This document shows, piece by piece, positions 33,102-48,100 of a DNA stretch of 64,000 nt (positions are counted from its first letter, which is position 1; each line of letters begins with the position of its first letter). A model generated the notes under the pieces. That model saw only the letters and a program-made list of their open reading frames with translations, had not been told where the DNA came from and did not search any database. A program made the translations under genes and the position numbers. Origin of the DNA: Chamaecrista fasciculata (Eukaryota > Streptophyta > Magnoliopsida > Fabales > Fabaceae). Location: NCBI GenBank assembly GCA_003254925.1, contig QANZ01044112.1, positions 1 through 64,000 on the forward strand, read 5' to 3'.

Positions 33102-36100
33102 TTAATGTTTTCTTTCCCACTTTCCTTCCCGCCTATTGTCTCGGTCTCTGCGCTCTCCGGCTTGTCTTGATTTGCTTCCCCTAGAACTATGCCTTTGGGA
33201 TCCATACCCACTGGATTGGCCATCAAATGCAGATACCAGTTCAGGATCCCCCATGCTGCCGGTATCCCCCGAGTCCTTGCTTCCATCAAAATTTTCTTCA
33301 TACATGCTGCCACTGTCATCCTGGCGATCTCGTGACTGTAAGATGGTAGGCAACTGGCCTGAAAATTGCCGGGACGCAGAAAGAACAATGGTTGGTGAGC
33401 CAGCCATGGAAGAGCTGGTGGTAGGCATTTCAGTCTGCAAGCTTCCACCGCCAGCTCTAGTGCTAACGTCATTACCAGATCTTCCATTTTCTCTCTCACG
33501 AAATCTATCCCGAGGTCGGCTGCAAAATGGGGGAACGCCTCAGAGCATTAAGCGATAAAATAAATCTAATAAAGAAGATCAAATGGTTGACTTTTTTAAT
33601 CCCTCATTTCACCCTCCCCTGAAAATAAATAAATAAGTTTGCAGTCATTTGGGTCATTACAATTTTTTACAAAGTGCATCATAATCCCTATGTAGACCAC
33701 TAATTCACAATGATTTATCTGATTACCATTTAAACTGGCAACACTAATAAAGTACAAAAAGATGGTATGGTTACTGGGTTTAAATTTTAAATTAGACATT
33801 TGAATTATGCTGTGTGCAAATAATGCCAATCAAAACATTATGCTAAGTTGATAAAGAATGGGATCTCCCCATACCACAGATCCCCTCCTTGCAAAAGAAG
33901 AAAAAAAGTTATTGACAGAAGAAAAGTTCTTAATAACCAGAACAAGTCTAATCTAACAGTTCCTACGGATGCAACGCTGACAGTTATGACTAATTTAACA
34001 GCTTACCTAGTATGAGTTGAAGAAGAATAGTCACGGCGAGATGGTCGTTGTCCTGATTCTGCTTGCTCTAGTTCACGCTGAAGTTCTCTCTGCATAAAAA
34101 TAAATTGTTTACATGAACTACTATTCCAAACTTCCTGGAGCAAAAGAACCATGCAACTATGTGAAAGAATTTCCTTTCTTCTTTTTCTTTAGGAAATTTA
34201 CAGTATACCCTCTTGTGATTTTGTGTGAAATTAGGATGGTAAGATCTTACCATCCTCAATTCAATCTATCTTATGCTCCATCCATCCAATTTTGGGTATG
34301 ATCTCGATCTTGACAACATTGATATAAATATGCTGATTTAGGGAATGGGAGGTAAGAAAAAAGTCAGGATTGGGCAGGGAGAGTGTGTTTCTTGTGTTTT
34401 GTCTGTTTTTACCAAGTGTTGTTAGCCTGTGAGGATTTTAAAGTCCTAATATCCAGTATATATCAGTAACTCTGTTTTTATGAATATTATCAGCAATTTA
34501 GGAAGTGGGCTCTATCAAAATCACTGTTGTAAAAAACCAAAAACGAGTCAACTGGTTTGGCATACCAACCAGTCTGGTCACCCTAAACAATCAGTATGCC
34601 ACTGAACTGAGTGAAGAACAGACTAGAAATATGGAAAACTGGTTGATAGAAAATTGGATTTTTATGCCATCTATTTTACTTACCATGATTCTCAACAAAG
34701 GTGTCAAATCTTGGTCTCTGGACCTCTTATTTATACTAAATTATAGGAGGAATAGTACAAGAGAACCTAGGATATTTCCTAAAATATTCAATCTCCATTA
34801 ACTGAGTCTTCCCTTGTTCAGATTTTTTAAGAAAGCATATCAAATCAGACATTTATGACAGATATGCATTGATTAGTTAACACTGCCTTGTCACTCCCCC
34901 CTCCCCTTCCTTCATTACTTTCCCAATCAATCAATTATTCTTTGATTATCCAACAGATGTCAAATAAAACAACACAGTAGTGTCGTCAGTCTCGGCGTCA
35001 ACAATGTGGCATGATAGAGTGATTATTATTCAATGGGGCGAAGGGAAGGACCAAAAAGGCAACAACAACAATGATTCAAATCACACTAAGAAACACTAAT
35101 AACTCTGTCCCTAAATGTCCCCCACTTTTAGTGTCAAAAGTAATACATACAATTTTATACAGGCATTTGTAGTTCTATTTGGATATGTTAGGCAATAATG
35201 TGATCAATGATGATCAGGTCATCACAGGAAAGAACTCATGCAAGAGAATGGATGTGTATTTTCCTTTATTATAGCTCAGATAAAGTGAGAAGTATTACTA
35301 CCTGTGTTTGCCTCTCCTTCTCCATATCAAGATTGTGACGAAGCTCCCTGGTTTTAGCACGCTCCAGTTCCAGCAATCGCTGTCTCTCAAGCTCCTTTTC
35401 CATCTCAGTTTCCCTCTCCCTAATGAATGTTAGGACACTAATTAGATTTCAGCTTTAACAATGAATTAAAACTGCAAAAACGAACCAACATGAGCCTCTA
35501 TAAGAAGCTGAAACCTATCAAGTTCTTGCAGAAGTTCTGCTTCACGTAAAGCTGCCTCTTCCAAATATTTTTGACGGGCGTGTCTTACAACAAGTTTATT
35601 TTGCCTGCGTGCTACAATATCTTCTCTAAGTTTGGCCTTTTCTCTGATAACAACAAAAAAACAATAAATTTCTAAGTTCCAGCACTTAACCACAAACCTC
35701 GAGCAGCATACAAAATCAAACTTCTAGAAAAAGAAGACATGCAAAGGATATTGGTTACAAACACAAGTTGCCTCCACCAATACAGGAAATCCCAAAATAT
35801 CTCAAGTAGATAAATGTCCAGAAGCAAACACTATATAGGACTCACAAGTGCTACACATACTTTCTGGGAAAGAAAAAATGAAACGATATGAAAAAGGGAA
35901 AAAACAGAAATACAATGACTCAACAAAGCTTCCCAATCACATTGCCTTGCTATCAAACGAAGTTTCACAAAGAAATTATGAGATTAAATACTCAAGAGAG
36001 GCATCATCAATCTGCAGGGACCGAGGAATGGATGATGAAATAATATCTTATTGCATAAATGCCAACAAGAACCAACACTATGTGCTTCCAAGTTTGCATT

Positions 36101-39100
36101 CTCTTGCAATTGGATGCCTAGCATGGATTATATATGAACATAAATTTATAGAACTTACAGAGAGAGAATGCTATCTCTGATTTGCTTAAGTCGTGAACTT
36201 TCCTCCCCAGAAGCTGCAAAGTTCAAATTTTGAAGAATATACCAAAAGGCAAAAGGAAGCACTCTCAGACAACTTGAGTGTATGAAAGAACTGAAATTAT
36301 GAAAATTATTTTGGGGTCAGTTATAAAGATTCTTATGTGCTAGAGACCCGACCTTGAATCTGATTCCTGTCTTTAGAGTCCTTCAGTTGTTCTGGTTGTC
36401 CATATTCCTTCTGTACAATGTCTAGTTCCATTTCAGCCTCCTCTAGCTCCTACAAAATATCAAAATATAAGTAACTATCAACTAGTCATAAATGTTAGAA
36501 AATAATAGATGGATTTCGTTAGCAATTGACTCTTACAATGTCATTTTGGTCAATTTTCTTTGAGAATAAATCAAAGTACGAGTGAACAGCTGTTAAATTG
36601 GTAAGGACCTGATGCAAAAGAATATCAGATAGTTTAGAAAACAAGATCCAAGTAAAACTTACAAGAAAAACAAAAGAGAAGTCGACAAGATTAGCACTAC
36701 CAAGAATGGGTCCATAGCAAGTGAAAAATGGTAGGGTTCCAACGAATCATTTCATTATGCAAATCTAACCACGCAGGCATAGACCATGCCAATTATTTAT
36801 TGCTCTGTATTTCCTTTTTCTTTGGGGATATCTAGTCCTGCTCATTTGTATCTTGCTTGTCTCTTAATAAAGTTTCTTATTTCATAACAAAGAAAATAGA
36901 AGCAAACTCATCTTATATCTATATCAGATATCTTCTTTCAATTATTCATCTTCAATTTATAATAGGCCAAAGTGCAACTTTGGTCTTTTTATCTTTGAGG
37001 TAAGTTCCAATCCATCCCTTTATCTTTTTTTTTGTTGCAATTATGTCCTCTAAGTTTTCCAAAAGTTTCACTCCTCAGTCCCAAGGATTGAAGATGGTCA
37101 TATCTATCTTGTTTTAAATTTGAATGCAACGAGATTTGAGCTACATGTTGCTTTGATGAGTTCTTTCTTTGTCCAGTTGGGGTCGTCAACAAACAAGGTC
37201 AAATTAGGCTCTGAAAGTGGGTCGCTTGTTTCACAGTCAAACGGCCAAAGTTGGTCATATCTCTTTTGTTTCAAAAAATTGCGATGAGCTTCGGAGCTAT
37301 GGGTTACTTTTGACAAGTCTTTTTTCTGCCCAAGTGGGATCGTCAAATTGGGCCTGAAAGTAATTCTATAACCAAAAAGTAAAAAATGTTGAACGATACA
37401 AAGCTAGGTTGGTAGCAAGAGGGTTCACTCAAACTTACGGGTTGGACTACCAAGAGACATTTGCTCCAGTGGCTAAACTCAATACTATTAGAGTTCTTCT
37501 CTCTCTTGCTGTGAACTTAGACTGGAATCTACATCAACTTGACATCAAGAATGCTTTTCTGAATGGAGAGTTAGAAGAAGAGGTTTATATGGAAATTCCT
37601 CTTGGTCTCAAGAAGCCAAGTGATGGAAATCTTGTGTGTAAGCTAAATTAGTCTCTATATGGCTTAAAGCAATCACCTAGGGCCTGGTTTGAGAGATTCA
37701 CTAAGGCCATAAAAGGGCAAGGTTATAGTAAAGGGCAGTCAGATCACACCTTGTTTTTAAAAAGGTTTCCAGGTAACAAAATAACTATTCTTATAGTTTA
37801 TGTTGATGATATAATTGTTACTGGAAAGCATGAAGGTGACAAGACTCAAGGAGGTTCTAAACCATGAATTTGAAGTGAAAGATCTCGGGTCCTTGAGATA
37901 TTTCCTTGGAATGGAGGTTGCAAGATCTAGACAAGGCATCAGTATCTCGCAACGTAAGTATACACTTGACTTGTTGAAAGAAACTGACATGCTAAGGTGT
38001 AAGCCAGCTGACAAGCCCATGGATCCTTACAACAAGATCGGAACTAGGAAAGATGCTTGTCTTGTTGATAAGGGGCGATATCAAAGGTTGGTTGGAAAAT
38101 TAATTTATCTGGCATACACAAGACCTGATATAAGCTTTGTTGTAAGCTTGGTGAGTCAGTTTATGCACAGTCCCACTGAAGAGCACCAAGATGCAGTATA
38201 TAGGAGTCTAAGATATTTGAAAAAGACACCAGGAAATGAGTTGTTTTACAAGAAGCAAAATAGTAGGGGCATTGACATTTTTTCAGATGCTGATTGGGCA
38301 GGTTCCTTAATTGATAGAAGATCGACATCTGGTTATTGTACTTATGTTTGGGGCAACCTAGTTACATGGAGAAGCAAGAAATAGAAAGTGGTTGCACGAA
38401 GCAGAGCAGAAGCAGAACTTTAAGCTTTGGCTCATGGAATTTGCGAAGGAATTTGGTTGAAGAAGTTACTTGACGAATTAAAATTTTCTTTGTCTACTAT
38501 AAATGTGAAAAGTGACAATCAAGCAGATATGTCAAAGAATCCTATTCATCATGACAGTACCAAACATGTCGAGATTCATCGTCACTTCATTAAAGAAAAG
38601 ATTGATCAAAAGACCATTGAAATGAGCTACATTTCAACGGAGCAACTGACAACAGATATTCTCACCAAAGTTGTTCCTAGAGTTCAGTTTGACTTGTTAA
38701 CATCCAATCTGGGAATGATAAATATCCATTCACCAGATTGAGGGGGAGTGTGAGATAAATGCTAGTTATCATGTAATTATTGTAATTAGCTATAATTATC
38801 TAGAGTTATGAATGCTTTTTATTAGGAGTTAGAATATAGTCTAATATAGTCTCTTTGTATATTTGAATTTTACTAGTATTGATGATCAACCTAGTAAAAG
38901 CCCATAGACCTAATTATCTAGGTATCACACATTATGGAAAGCCACTTTCAGGCCCAATTTGACCTCTTTCGCAGATGGTTCCAACTAGGCAAAAAAGAAA
39001 AAAAGACTCGTCAAAAGTAACTCGTAGTTCTACTCGTCGCAGTTGGACTTGAAATGAGAGAGATATGACAAACTTTGCTAGTTTAACTATGAAACGAGCG

Positions 39101-42100
39101 GCCTACTTTCGGAGCCCAATTTGACCTTGTTTGTTGACAACTCCAACTGGATAAAGAAAACACTCATCAAAAGCAACATGTAACTCGAGGTCTCAACGAA
39201 TGAAATTTTTGGAAAACTTTGAGGACCAAAATTGTAACAAAAATGGATAAAGAGCTATATTGCAACTTACACTAAAGATAACCGACCAAAATTACACTTT
39301 GGCCTTTATAATATTATGTAGGGCTGAAGGTTACAAGTTAATATATTCACAAGCCATATCTGCTCATGAGCTTTTATATCCATTTAATATTAGTATCAGA
39401 CATAAAATGTACAAGTATTCAGTCTGCACAGACATGGCATCTTTCATAAGGTGAAAACCTGCGTTGCAAACAAATATCTGATTTTCCCATGAGACAACAG
39501 ATTGTTTTATTGCATGTTACCTGGAGAATAGATTCTCGTGTATTAGCAAAATCAGGATCATACTGCTTGGATGAACTCGAATTAAACACTTCTTTGAGGA
39601 CCTGCCATATAAGTGTAAAAAAGCAAATTAAAATGGGAAAAAGATAAACCATGTAAGACTAAAATATTTTAAATAGGAATCAAAATCAGACAAGCAGCAA
39701 GCAAACTGGTACACTTAAACTAATTCCATTACCTCTTTAGCCTCATCCCCTTCATCTCTCACTTGACACAAGACTTGGCAAGCCCTTTTTTCAATATTGC
39801 CAAGCTTTCCATCTAGAAAAATATAATAACAATATATTATTACCGGGAACATGCATTAATAAAACTGATATAATAACTTTGCCAGTTTCATACAAATTTG
39901 ACAAGGATAATTTAATACCATGTTTACTTGATCCTAAAGCTTCAACATTTCTCCAAACAATTTGAGGGATCAAAGAAATATCTTCAGCAGGTGAGTACAA
40001 GCAAGCACTGGCAATAAGAGCCAGGGAAAGTTGTACAATAGGACCATCATGTGATTGTTGTACATTTCGTAAACAACAAATACTATCAGCTGCAGTAAGA
40101 AAAGATTGTAACTGATGCCGCTCAGCAAATGGGATGTAATCCAAAAGAAGTTTCATTGCTCGAAGCCTTATTTGCATTGATGAGTCAGATGATGCCAGCA
40201 CAACAACCTGGTCCCATGTACTTGAAACCAGATGAGATAGAACAAAATCAGGAACAAATACGACTAATTTTGTTGGAACAAAATCAGTGCAAATTTTAGA
40301 AGATAGAACTGATCTTTCTCCAGTCACACACTGGCCAATGAGGTTTCCCAGGTGTTTAATTGCTATTACACGTTGCTCGGGTTCATTATGGCCTAACAAT
40401 GTACAGAATAGATCTATCAGAGGAACCTCACTTTCTCTAACGTTATATATGCCTCTTTTGATTAAAGAAGACAACCATTTATCAGTCTGCAAGCGCCAAG
40501 AAATTTTCGGGGCAGAGCTGGAGACATTCTTTATTGAAGCACATATCATTGTTATCACATTATCTAAAGAAAAGCTATGGGGTACTCCAAGTAAACAATC
40601 AAGCATCAAGCAAGAAACTTTCCAGCAACTGGTTTCTTGAAGTGCCAAGATTACTTCAACAAGGCCTTCAAGACCAATCCTCCAATGAAGAGTGACCTGG
40701 TCAACTGATTTAGTTGGTGAAGAATTTTGATCATCATCTTCAGCATTAACAAATTTCTGCATAACCGATGTCAAGCATTTCAAAAAGACCAAACACTCTG
40801 CTGATGCTATAGTCAATTTTCTGGTGAGCTGATGATGAAGATTCCAACAGCGTTCAGTTGCTAAATTAAGCTCAGTAATAAGACCCTCTATGTCTTTAGA
40901 AATTCCTTCTAAATCATCAGAAGATAAATCAAAATGATCGACAAGAGCATCCCAATTGTTAACTTTGACTTTCTCAGCATCATTTTCACATGATTTGTGA
41001 CAGACATCACTAAGAAACCCTAGAGTTGGTTCAAAGTTATCATTAGACAGGTCATCACCATTCATACGAGGAAAGGGGGGCAACTGAAGAGGAAGAGCAC
41101 CAAAGGCTCTTAACATGTTGACTAGCAACAATTTGCAGCTATCAATAACACATTGAAATGCATTAAGATAATCAAAGAAAGAAGCTGTTGGCTCAAAAGC
41201 ATAAAATTTCACCCAGTTAGATAAAGCCTGCAGAAATTCTCTTTTATGATGAATGGATAAATCTGGAAAAATAGAAGCCAAAATAAAAATAGACATTGCT
41301 ATGTTGTATCCTTTATCCTCAGAATCAGGTTGATTCTCATTCTTCTGTTTAATTTTATCAAAAAGAACACTAAAGCATAACTTCTCAAAGTTCAGGCATG
41401 AGTCATTGACCAATAAACTCTCATCACGAGAGACCTTGGACAAAGAATATGAGATGATTGGCTTCAATAGTCGCAATACAGAATCAAGAAATGAGACATC
41501 ACAGTAAGCGGCACTCGAGAGGGACACGAGCACTTGCACCACCCTAGGTATCTCAGGAACCATAGCTTCCATGTGTTCTACTATAATAGCTTCAAGTATA
41601 TAAAGGACTATTGCTCTGGCGTTCTTGGCACTATAACCTTTGACAATATCACCACCATTTGGGGAAGCACAAGAAAATGGCCACATACACAACTCAGAAA
41701 ACCAACACAAAACATCAGGCACAAGCGTAGAAGGAACAGATCTTAGCTGTAACCCAACAGCCTCTAAAATGGCTTCTCCGAATGTTTCAAATTTCTTTTT
41801 CATATTGGGAAAGAACTTCCAGAGTTCTGGATAAATTACAGGAAAAGACCGGTCCTCATGGTATTGGTTAGAATGTTCAACTCCTTGTTTAGCAGAAGAG
41901 CCCTTTTCACCATGTGAATCTGCAGTAACCTCTTCATACTTTTGATTGACAAGATTATCAACAACAGCAAGATCATCAGCAAATATGGAAAGCAAATATG
42001 TCAGCTGCGACAAATCTGATGCAAGAAAACTGTGATCCTTCAAGTACTGTTTAGCATTTCGAGATACAGCCATCCAACCAAGGAATCGAACCAAAGGGTA

Positions 42101-45100
42101 TACAGAACCAGAAAATTGAGAAATCCTCTGCATCCATGCTGAAGAGGGAATCAAATTTCCACAACGGTATTTGTTATGGATATTAGTTTCAAAATCTGCC
42201 TCTTCTTCTCCACTGCTTGTAGCAACTACCAACCTTTGAAGCAGCAACCACCTTCTTTGTATCCCATGTATTCTTTCGGGCGCCCAATTCAAACTACCTT
42301 CCTTCAGTTGATTATGCAAAGACAACAGCATCCTATTCAACTCTTCTGCAGATCTTAAAGTGATGTCAATTACAAGTTCAGGAGGACAATATAATTTGGT
42401 TGCTGTGTGCAAAACGTAGACAAGACTCTGCATAAGAATTTCATGCATTGAATTTTGCTCTCTGTGCAGCCGTTGGATAAGAAAGTTGCACAGCAGAGCT
42501 TGGTTTTGTCGAACTAAGGTAATTGCATCTGCAGATTGTACATCAAGGGGAGACAGCTTGATAACCTGGTCATCAACTCCTTCAGCAGAATAAGGGCAAC
42601 CCTCCCCATTCGATATTCTTGCATGGTATTTCCTATCCATTTCTGCAGCCTCAAGCAATATTAGAAGAACAAGTTTATCTCTTTTTCTTTCAAGATGTGA
42701 TATTGTTTCTAAATTAGCTTTGCTCTTTCCAAAAGTTTTTTTCAACTCCACAACATCACGAGACTGTGAACTTTTGTTGTCAATGTTTAAAAGGTCCATC
42801 AGTTTTGGAGAAGCTCCAAAAGACAACATAAAATAAGGATTTACATAGCATTCTGCAGCCAGCAGCAAAGCGTCAATAGCTGCATCATGGCTTTCAACAG
42901 TAATGTCATTCTGAGCATGCAAATCTAAAGCCAAGCGTCGAAACTCAGAAGCACGAAGCCCACAATCATGGTAGTTCACAAGTTGTAAATAATCTGCCTG
43001 CAGGTTGAAGTACTCAGCACCAAGACCGACATCTAAGCCAAAATTAGTAGGAAACTGATTGGTGACATTTTTCATAACATGTTTTGATTCCAAGTTGATG
43101 CCCACAATGTTAGAGGTACTTTGATTAGGAACATTAGAAGAGTTTGTCAATGTAATGCTATGCAATTCTGGGGGGCCAAAAAGTAGATTGCGATCTTCAA
43201 TCGAATCCAACTTTCCCGCTGTCTCTGAGACATCAATTTTACCATCAAACTCATCTTGACTATTTGACTTGCTTGAAGCACCTCCATGATTCAAAACAGA
43301 GGAAAGAGGCGAAGCAGAAACAGTGTCAGGTTCAACTGGCTTTAGAACAGATTTGCAATGGTCAATATCAGGTGGCAATAGCATGTGTGGTTCTAATATT
43401 GAGAGAAGTACACTGCAGAAGACAGCAAAATCATGTAAGACAACAGATAAGTTTCTTCCAGTCTGGTAATGATTAAACAAAATGCCTCCACAAAAAGGAT
43501 GAGAAATTTGCAGGTTTACTTTTTATTATTATTTTTTTAATTTACTAAGAAGCAAATCAGAAAAAAGGAGAATAAGGCATCCTCCAGAAGCAATCTCACA
43601 AAAGAAGAGTATCAAAAAAAGCAAAAGAAACTTTTAAAAAGGGAATAATAGGTTACAAAAACAAAGGAGGACGAGACATACTCCTTAAAGAACCATAAAA
43701 GACCAAATAAATTTAAAATTACTATAAACCAAAAGAAACACATACTAACTATGCAAAAGATCCACTTAAAGATGTTTGGAAGCCCCAAATAAGAATATCC
43801 TAAGATAGACCATACCAGAATGAAGATCAATTCATTCATCATAACAGCTGAAGGAGAAAAGATAGATCATCCAACCTTATAACCAAACAAACACTGAAAA
43901 TTTTGTCACAGTTTTGGCTAACCTTTTCTTTCCCTTCAAAATCTTTAAACATAATATTTTTTTAAAAAAAAAAAAAACTCCAACGTCCAAGGTGCATGCG
44001 TTGTTCACACAAAACAACTTATTCCACAAATATACAGCTACTATAAGGAAATCAGCTTATTTCAATTTTTCAAAACACAGCATAAACATCATGACAAAGA
44101 ACTTTCTCAATTACACAAAGCTAAAATGATAGTATTCAAGAATTTAACAAAATTACCGATCAGTCTTATCAAGCTAGGGAGAAAGCTTGATAACAAAAAA
44201 TATTAATTGACATAAGATAGTGAAAAATAATATAATTTGACAAACACGAGACTGACATGCATTACCTAGGAGCAACTGATCCATGTCTCCATTCAGATTC
44301 CAAAGATGGCAGCACAGCCGGTTTTCCAACTGCAGTGCGAATGATATTTAGAGCAATCAAACAGTTGGTTTCCTGCTTCTCTGGAAATACAGAAGAAAGA
44401 TCTCCGAAAGCTATTCTACTCTTCGAAGCAGCAATGGCAGGATCAAGAAAAGGCTCTAGCATTTCCACAAGAAACAAGATCTTATGCTTTACTTCCTAAA
44501 AGAACAACAAATCATCAAATTAATAGCATCATTTGACCTTTTTCCCCCTTAAGTTTACCTTCAAGGAAAAACAAAAGCACCATTTCTAATGAGCAAGTTG
44601 ATTATTTCAATTTCAGCAAATAGTCTTACCACTTACCAAATATTCTTAAAATGCAGCTCTGTAGGTAGTATCCATACTAAGGCTTGTAAAATCGCAACTT
44701 GGAGATAGAGATAGAGAAAAAATTGGAGAATTCAGTGGGACGATTGAGCCCCAAAATGAGCTCGAGTTTTCTCTCTTCCTGTCTTTCACTACTATGATTC
44801 AATTTAGGAAACATAGGTTTCCATCATAATTCTTTTCTTTTTTAATAGAAACTTGAATAATTCTTTTGGCATTAACATCCAAAATAGTAAGTCTAATAAC
44901 TACGGATATAATAACATTATTTCATACGCATTAATAATAGCAAAAGCTGATGAATCAAAAGTTTCCAAGTCACTGCTTAATAGGTAGCATAGACATGAGA
45001 AGATGCAAACATGTAAGATTTTCCTTCTTAACAAATCTACAAGGCATCATTTTGCACTCTTCAAGTAAGAACTTCATGAAAAGAAAACAGGGGCAAGGAC

Positions 45101-48100
45101 TTCAAGGTCATCCTTTTTTAAACAAGTCATTTGCACCATCTTGTGCTACAAATAGAATGTGTTTTGTTTCTATTTGGATACACATACTAAAAAGGATGCA
45201 AAATATTGTACTCATAGTAGTCTTCTAGTTTTCTATTCCAGCACTGCTTATCAATAATAAATAAATGGCTAAAAAGTGAAAAATAATAACGAAAAGAAAA
45301 TAGTTGTCATCTTTGGAGTATGGTCATTACCTTATATTTCCCAAGTATATCATCCATATGCCCAGATAGAGCCAGCACAATGTACTTCAAAGCAGCACGT
45401 CCACGAAGAAGAGAATGGCTTGCATCCTAACATACCAAAGTTTTAAAAAATTATTTTTTTCAGAACTCCAGATGCAAGAATCAACAACCAGAAAATAACC
45501 GTGCAGTAAAATTTTCCTTTTAACGCCAAGTACCAATAAAGCGCGTCTTACAGCCGTGCAGTAAAATTTTCCTTTTAGTTTAAGTGGCACTCTTTTATCA
45601 CAGATAACCCCCGAGGCATTTCCCCATTTCATCCACCCTGCTTGAATGTTATGATTTACGTAGGAAAGATGAAATGGAAAAAAATAAAACAAAAATTGGG
45701 AAAAAAAATTCCCTAATACTCCTACACAAAGAAATTCTTTAGTGGACATGGCTTACGCTGTTCAAAAAGTTAAAAAGCGAAATTATGCAAAAAATCATAG
45801 TTGTCAAACTCTTGAGTTAACTCAAAATATCAGAGGTCACATTTAGTACATATCCAATTGTTGTTGTCTCATTATCAAACTTCAATTTTACAAACTTGAG
45901 CTAAATTCAGGTAAACATGTAAACTCTAATAAACTCAAGTTCAGACGCGAGTTGGCAAGTTCAGCACCTTCTGCTTTCTATTTATTAAAACTTAAAAAAT
46001 TATTGGGCCTCCCATGATCTCAAATTAATTGGATACTACTTTCTTCATCCACTAAGTTTTGTGGTTTAAGGGTTATACTTTTTAATTTTTATAATATCAA
46101 GTAAATGTTGTGTACATTTGGGTGACGTCCATGTTAACTTTCCTATGTTATTTGATGTAAGATTATTGGTTATATATGGAATGGACAATGATTTTAGTGA
46201 ATTTAGGTTTTCTTTACATTTAAATATATATTATTTGAAATTTATATAAAATATAAAGCATTGGTTATCTATTGATATATATAAACTCGTAGGAGTCGAT
46301 TCATATGAGTTTACAAGTCGTGTTTCACTATCAATTTCACTCTCCCCTTTGATGTTTGCTTGAACTTGTGACTTTGATAGCCTTCCAAAAAAAGAATCAC
46401 TAATACAATTTGACCACCAATTACATAGTTCCAGCATGCAAACAATGACATACAATAAAGCAGAAGATAATATCAGCAGTAATGAAATATATTACCATAC
46501 AAGAACAGCAAACAAACCTGGATTATGCCCAATAGATCCTCTAGAAGCTCTAGCGCAAGATCAACCTACATGCAGATATGATTAAATTATAAGAATATAT
46601 CACCCTAACCTTACTTGAGGCATGATTAAATTACACATAAACCTCTCTTGTTTCAAAAAAACACCCACCTCCTCCAATTTATTTTTAGATAATAAAATAA
46701 ATTTTCACATTATATGCGTTCCTTAAAAAAATATAAGGACTCAATGGTCTCTACGTTTAGGTTAAGTATAGAATCACAATCTCATATTGGAGCTTAACAT
46801 CTATGTGGCTGCTCTACTTGTCATATTAAAAATCAACTTATAGTTTCAAGTTATGCAGAAAGTTAACTTCTTTAAAAGAAAATAAATTGGAGGTTTCTGC
46901 AATATATACCCAAATGTCAAGAAGTCGGGGTAAATTTTGAAACAGAAGGACTATCAACTGTAATTCACTCTAATTATAATAATAATATTCATCATCTTAG
47001 GCACCAAAAGACAAGTGCTACTGATTAAAATTTGGTAACCACATAATCCTCTTGGAGTAAATCCCAAGCCTTTTGGAAGCAAGCACATAACATACCTTTG
47101 CAATAACCTGAGACATCCAGGGTGCAAGCACACCAGAACACAGATCAATCAGCACACAAGCAGCCCTCGCCTATGAAAAAGTGAAGGTAAAGTCAGCTAC
47201 TAAACCAGAAGACAGTAACTCACTCCATGTAAATTCTAAAAATCCTGATATTTAGATGGCAGCACTTGTAACATTATTGACAGATTAGATGCGATATGCA
47301 ATTATATCTTATCTATATTAAATAGTAGCAATCTTTACAGCATTCCTCTCACAGAAAATTGCCACAATTGTTTAGCAAGAAAAAGTTGATACAATTGCTT
47401 CAATTCTTCATTCACCAAGCTCCAAACTCTTGATAAAACAGAAAAGTTTCTTCAATCAACGACATGAATTTGACTCCTAGACTTACTTTCTCAATAATCC
47501 ATCAAAGCTACCACCAACACGTTAAGAATGAGAAACCTAAGAAATGCTAGCAAACAAAACAATTTTTTCCACAAACAGAAAGAAAATCATGAAAGGAAAA
47601 GAAGTGACTAAATGAAAAGACACAGTATCCTCATACAATAATAGAAGACTAAAGAAAAGAAAAACCACAAGGAATCACATCAATGCAGCAACACCTTCTT
47701 AATAAAAAATAAAATGTTCTGGGTCATCCGGACATGTAACTTGTCTCACATATCAATTATTGGATTCCATTGTTATGCAAATTATTCTGATTATGTGACA
47801 CCAAAAAAGGCAAGACAATGATTAGCACCTTGAGATCATTTTCAGACATATACTAACAATGTCTTCAAAATCATAAATGCCACATTTTCTATAGCATCAA
47901 GATTTTTAGTGTAACAGTACACTCGACCAAAAAACTCACTTCAGTCCCCGGTAACACCATGCTGCCCTCTAAACCAAGAGTTAGGTTAAAAATTAATATA
48001 CATATATATTTTTGGGCCCATGCCCTTGTAATATATATATTAATTAATTGAATAAGGGAGAAAGTAAAAACTAAAAGGAAGAGGACAAGATATCCTCAAA

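Larger units (their letters stand above)
36965..39304. mobile_element. Mutator-like fold-back element carrying a copia fragment, inside an intron
   Basis: The element runs from GGCCAAAGTGCAACTTTGG to its near-complement (ccaaaattacactttggcc). It is flanked by an exact 9-bp duplication TTTATAATA (36956-36964 and 39305-39313). The arms, about 36,965-37,388 and 38,930-39,304, are inverted copies. The loop between them is filled by a 5'-truncated copia retrotransposon (37,389-38,929). The whole element lies in the intron between the exons at 39601-39521 and 36608-36537 of the large gene, which is otherwise correctly spliced across it. Confidence 0.9.

Noticed and set aside
33136-33558. 140-residue plus-strand frame at the 3' end of the large gene
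   Set aside because: It is antisense to the Ser/Gly/Arg-rich last exon, and its composition mirrors that low-complexity region.
35848-36180. 110-residue plus-strand frame
   Set aside because: It is intron sequence plus an antisense exon of the large gene, with no recognisable domain.
39791-39918. Extension of the big exon of the large gene to its in-frame stop
   Set aside because: A GT donor at 39,918/39,917 followed by an exon at 39,812-39,733 keeps the frame and leads to the coiled-coil tail. The extension reads as intron.
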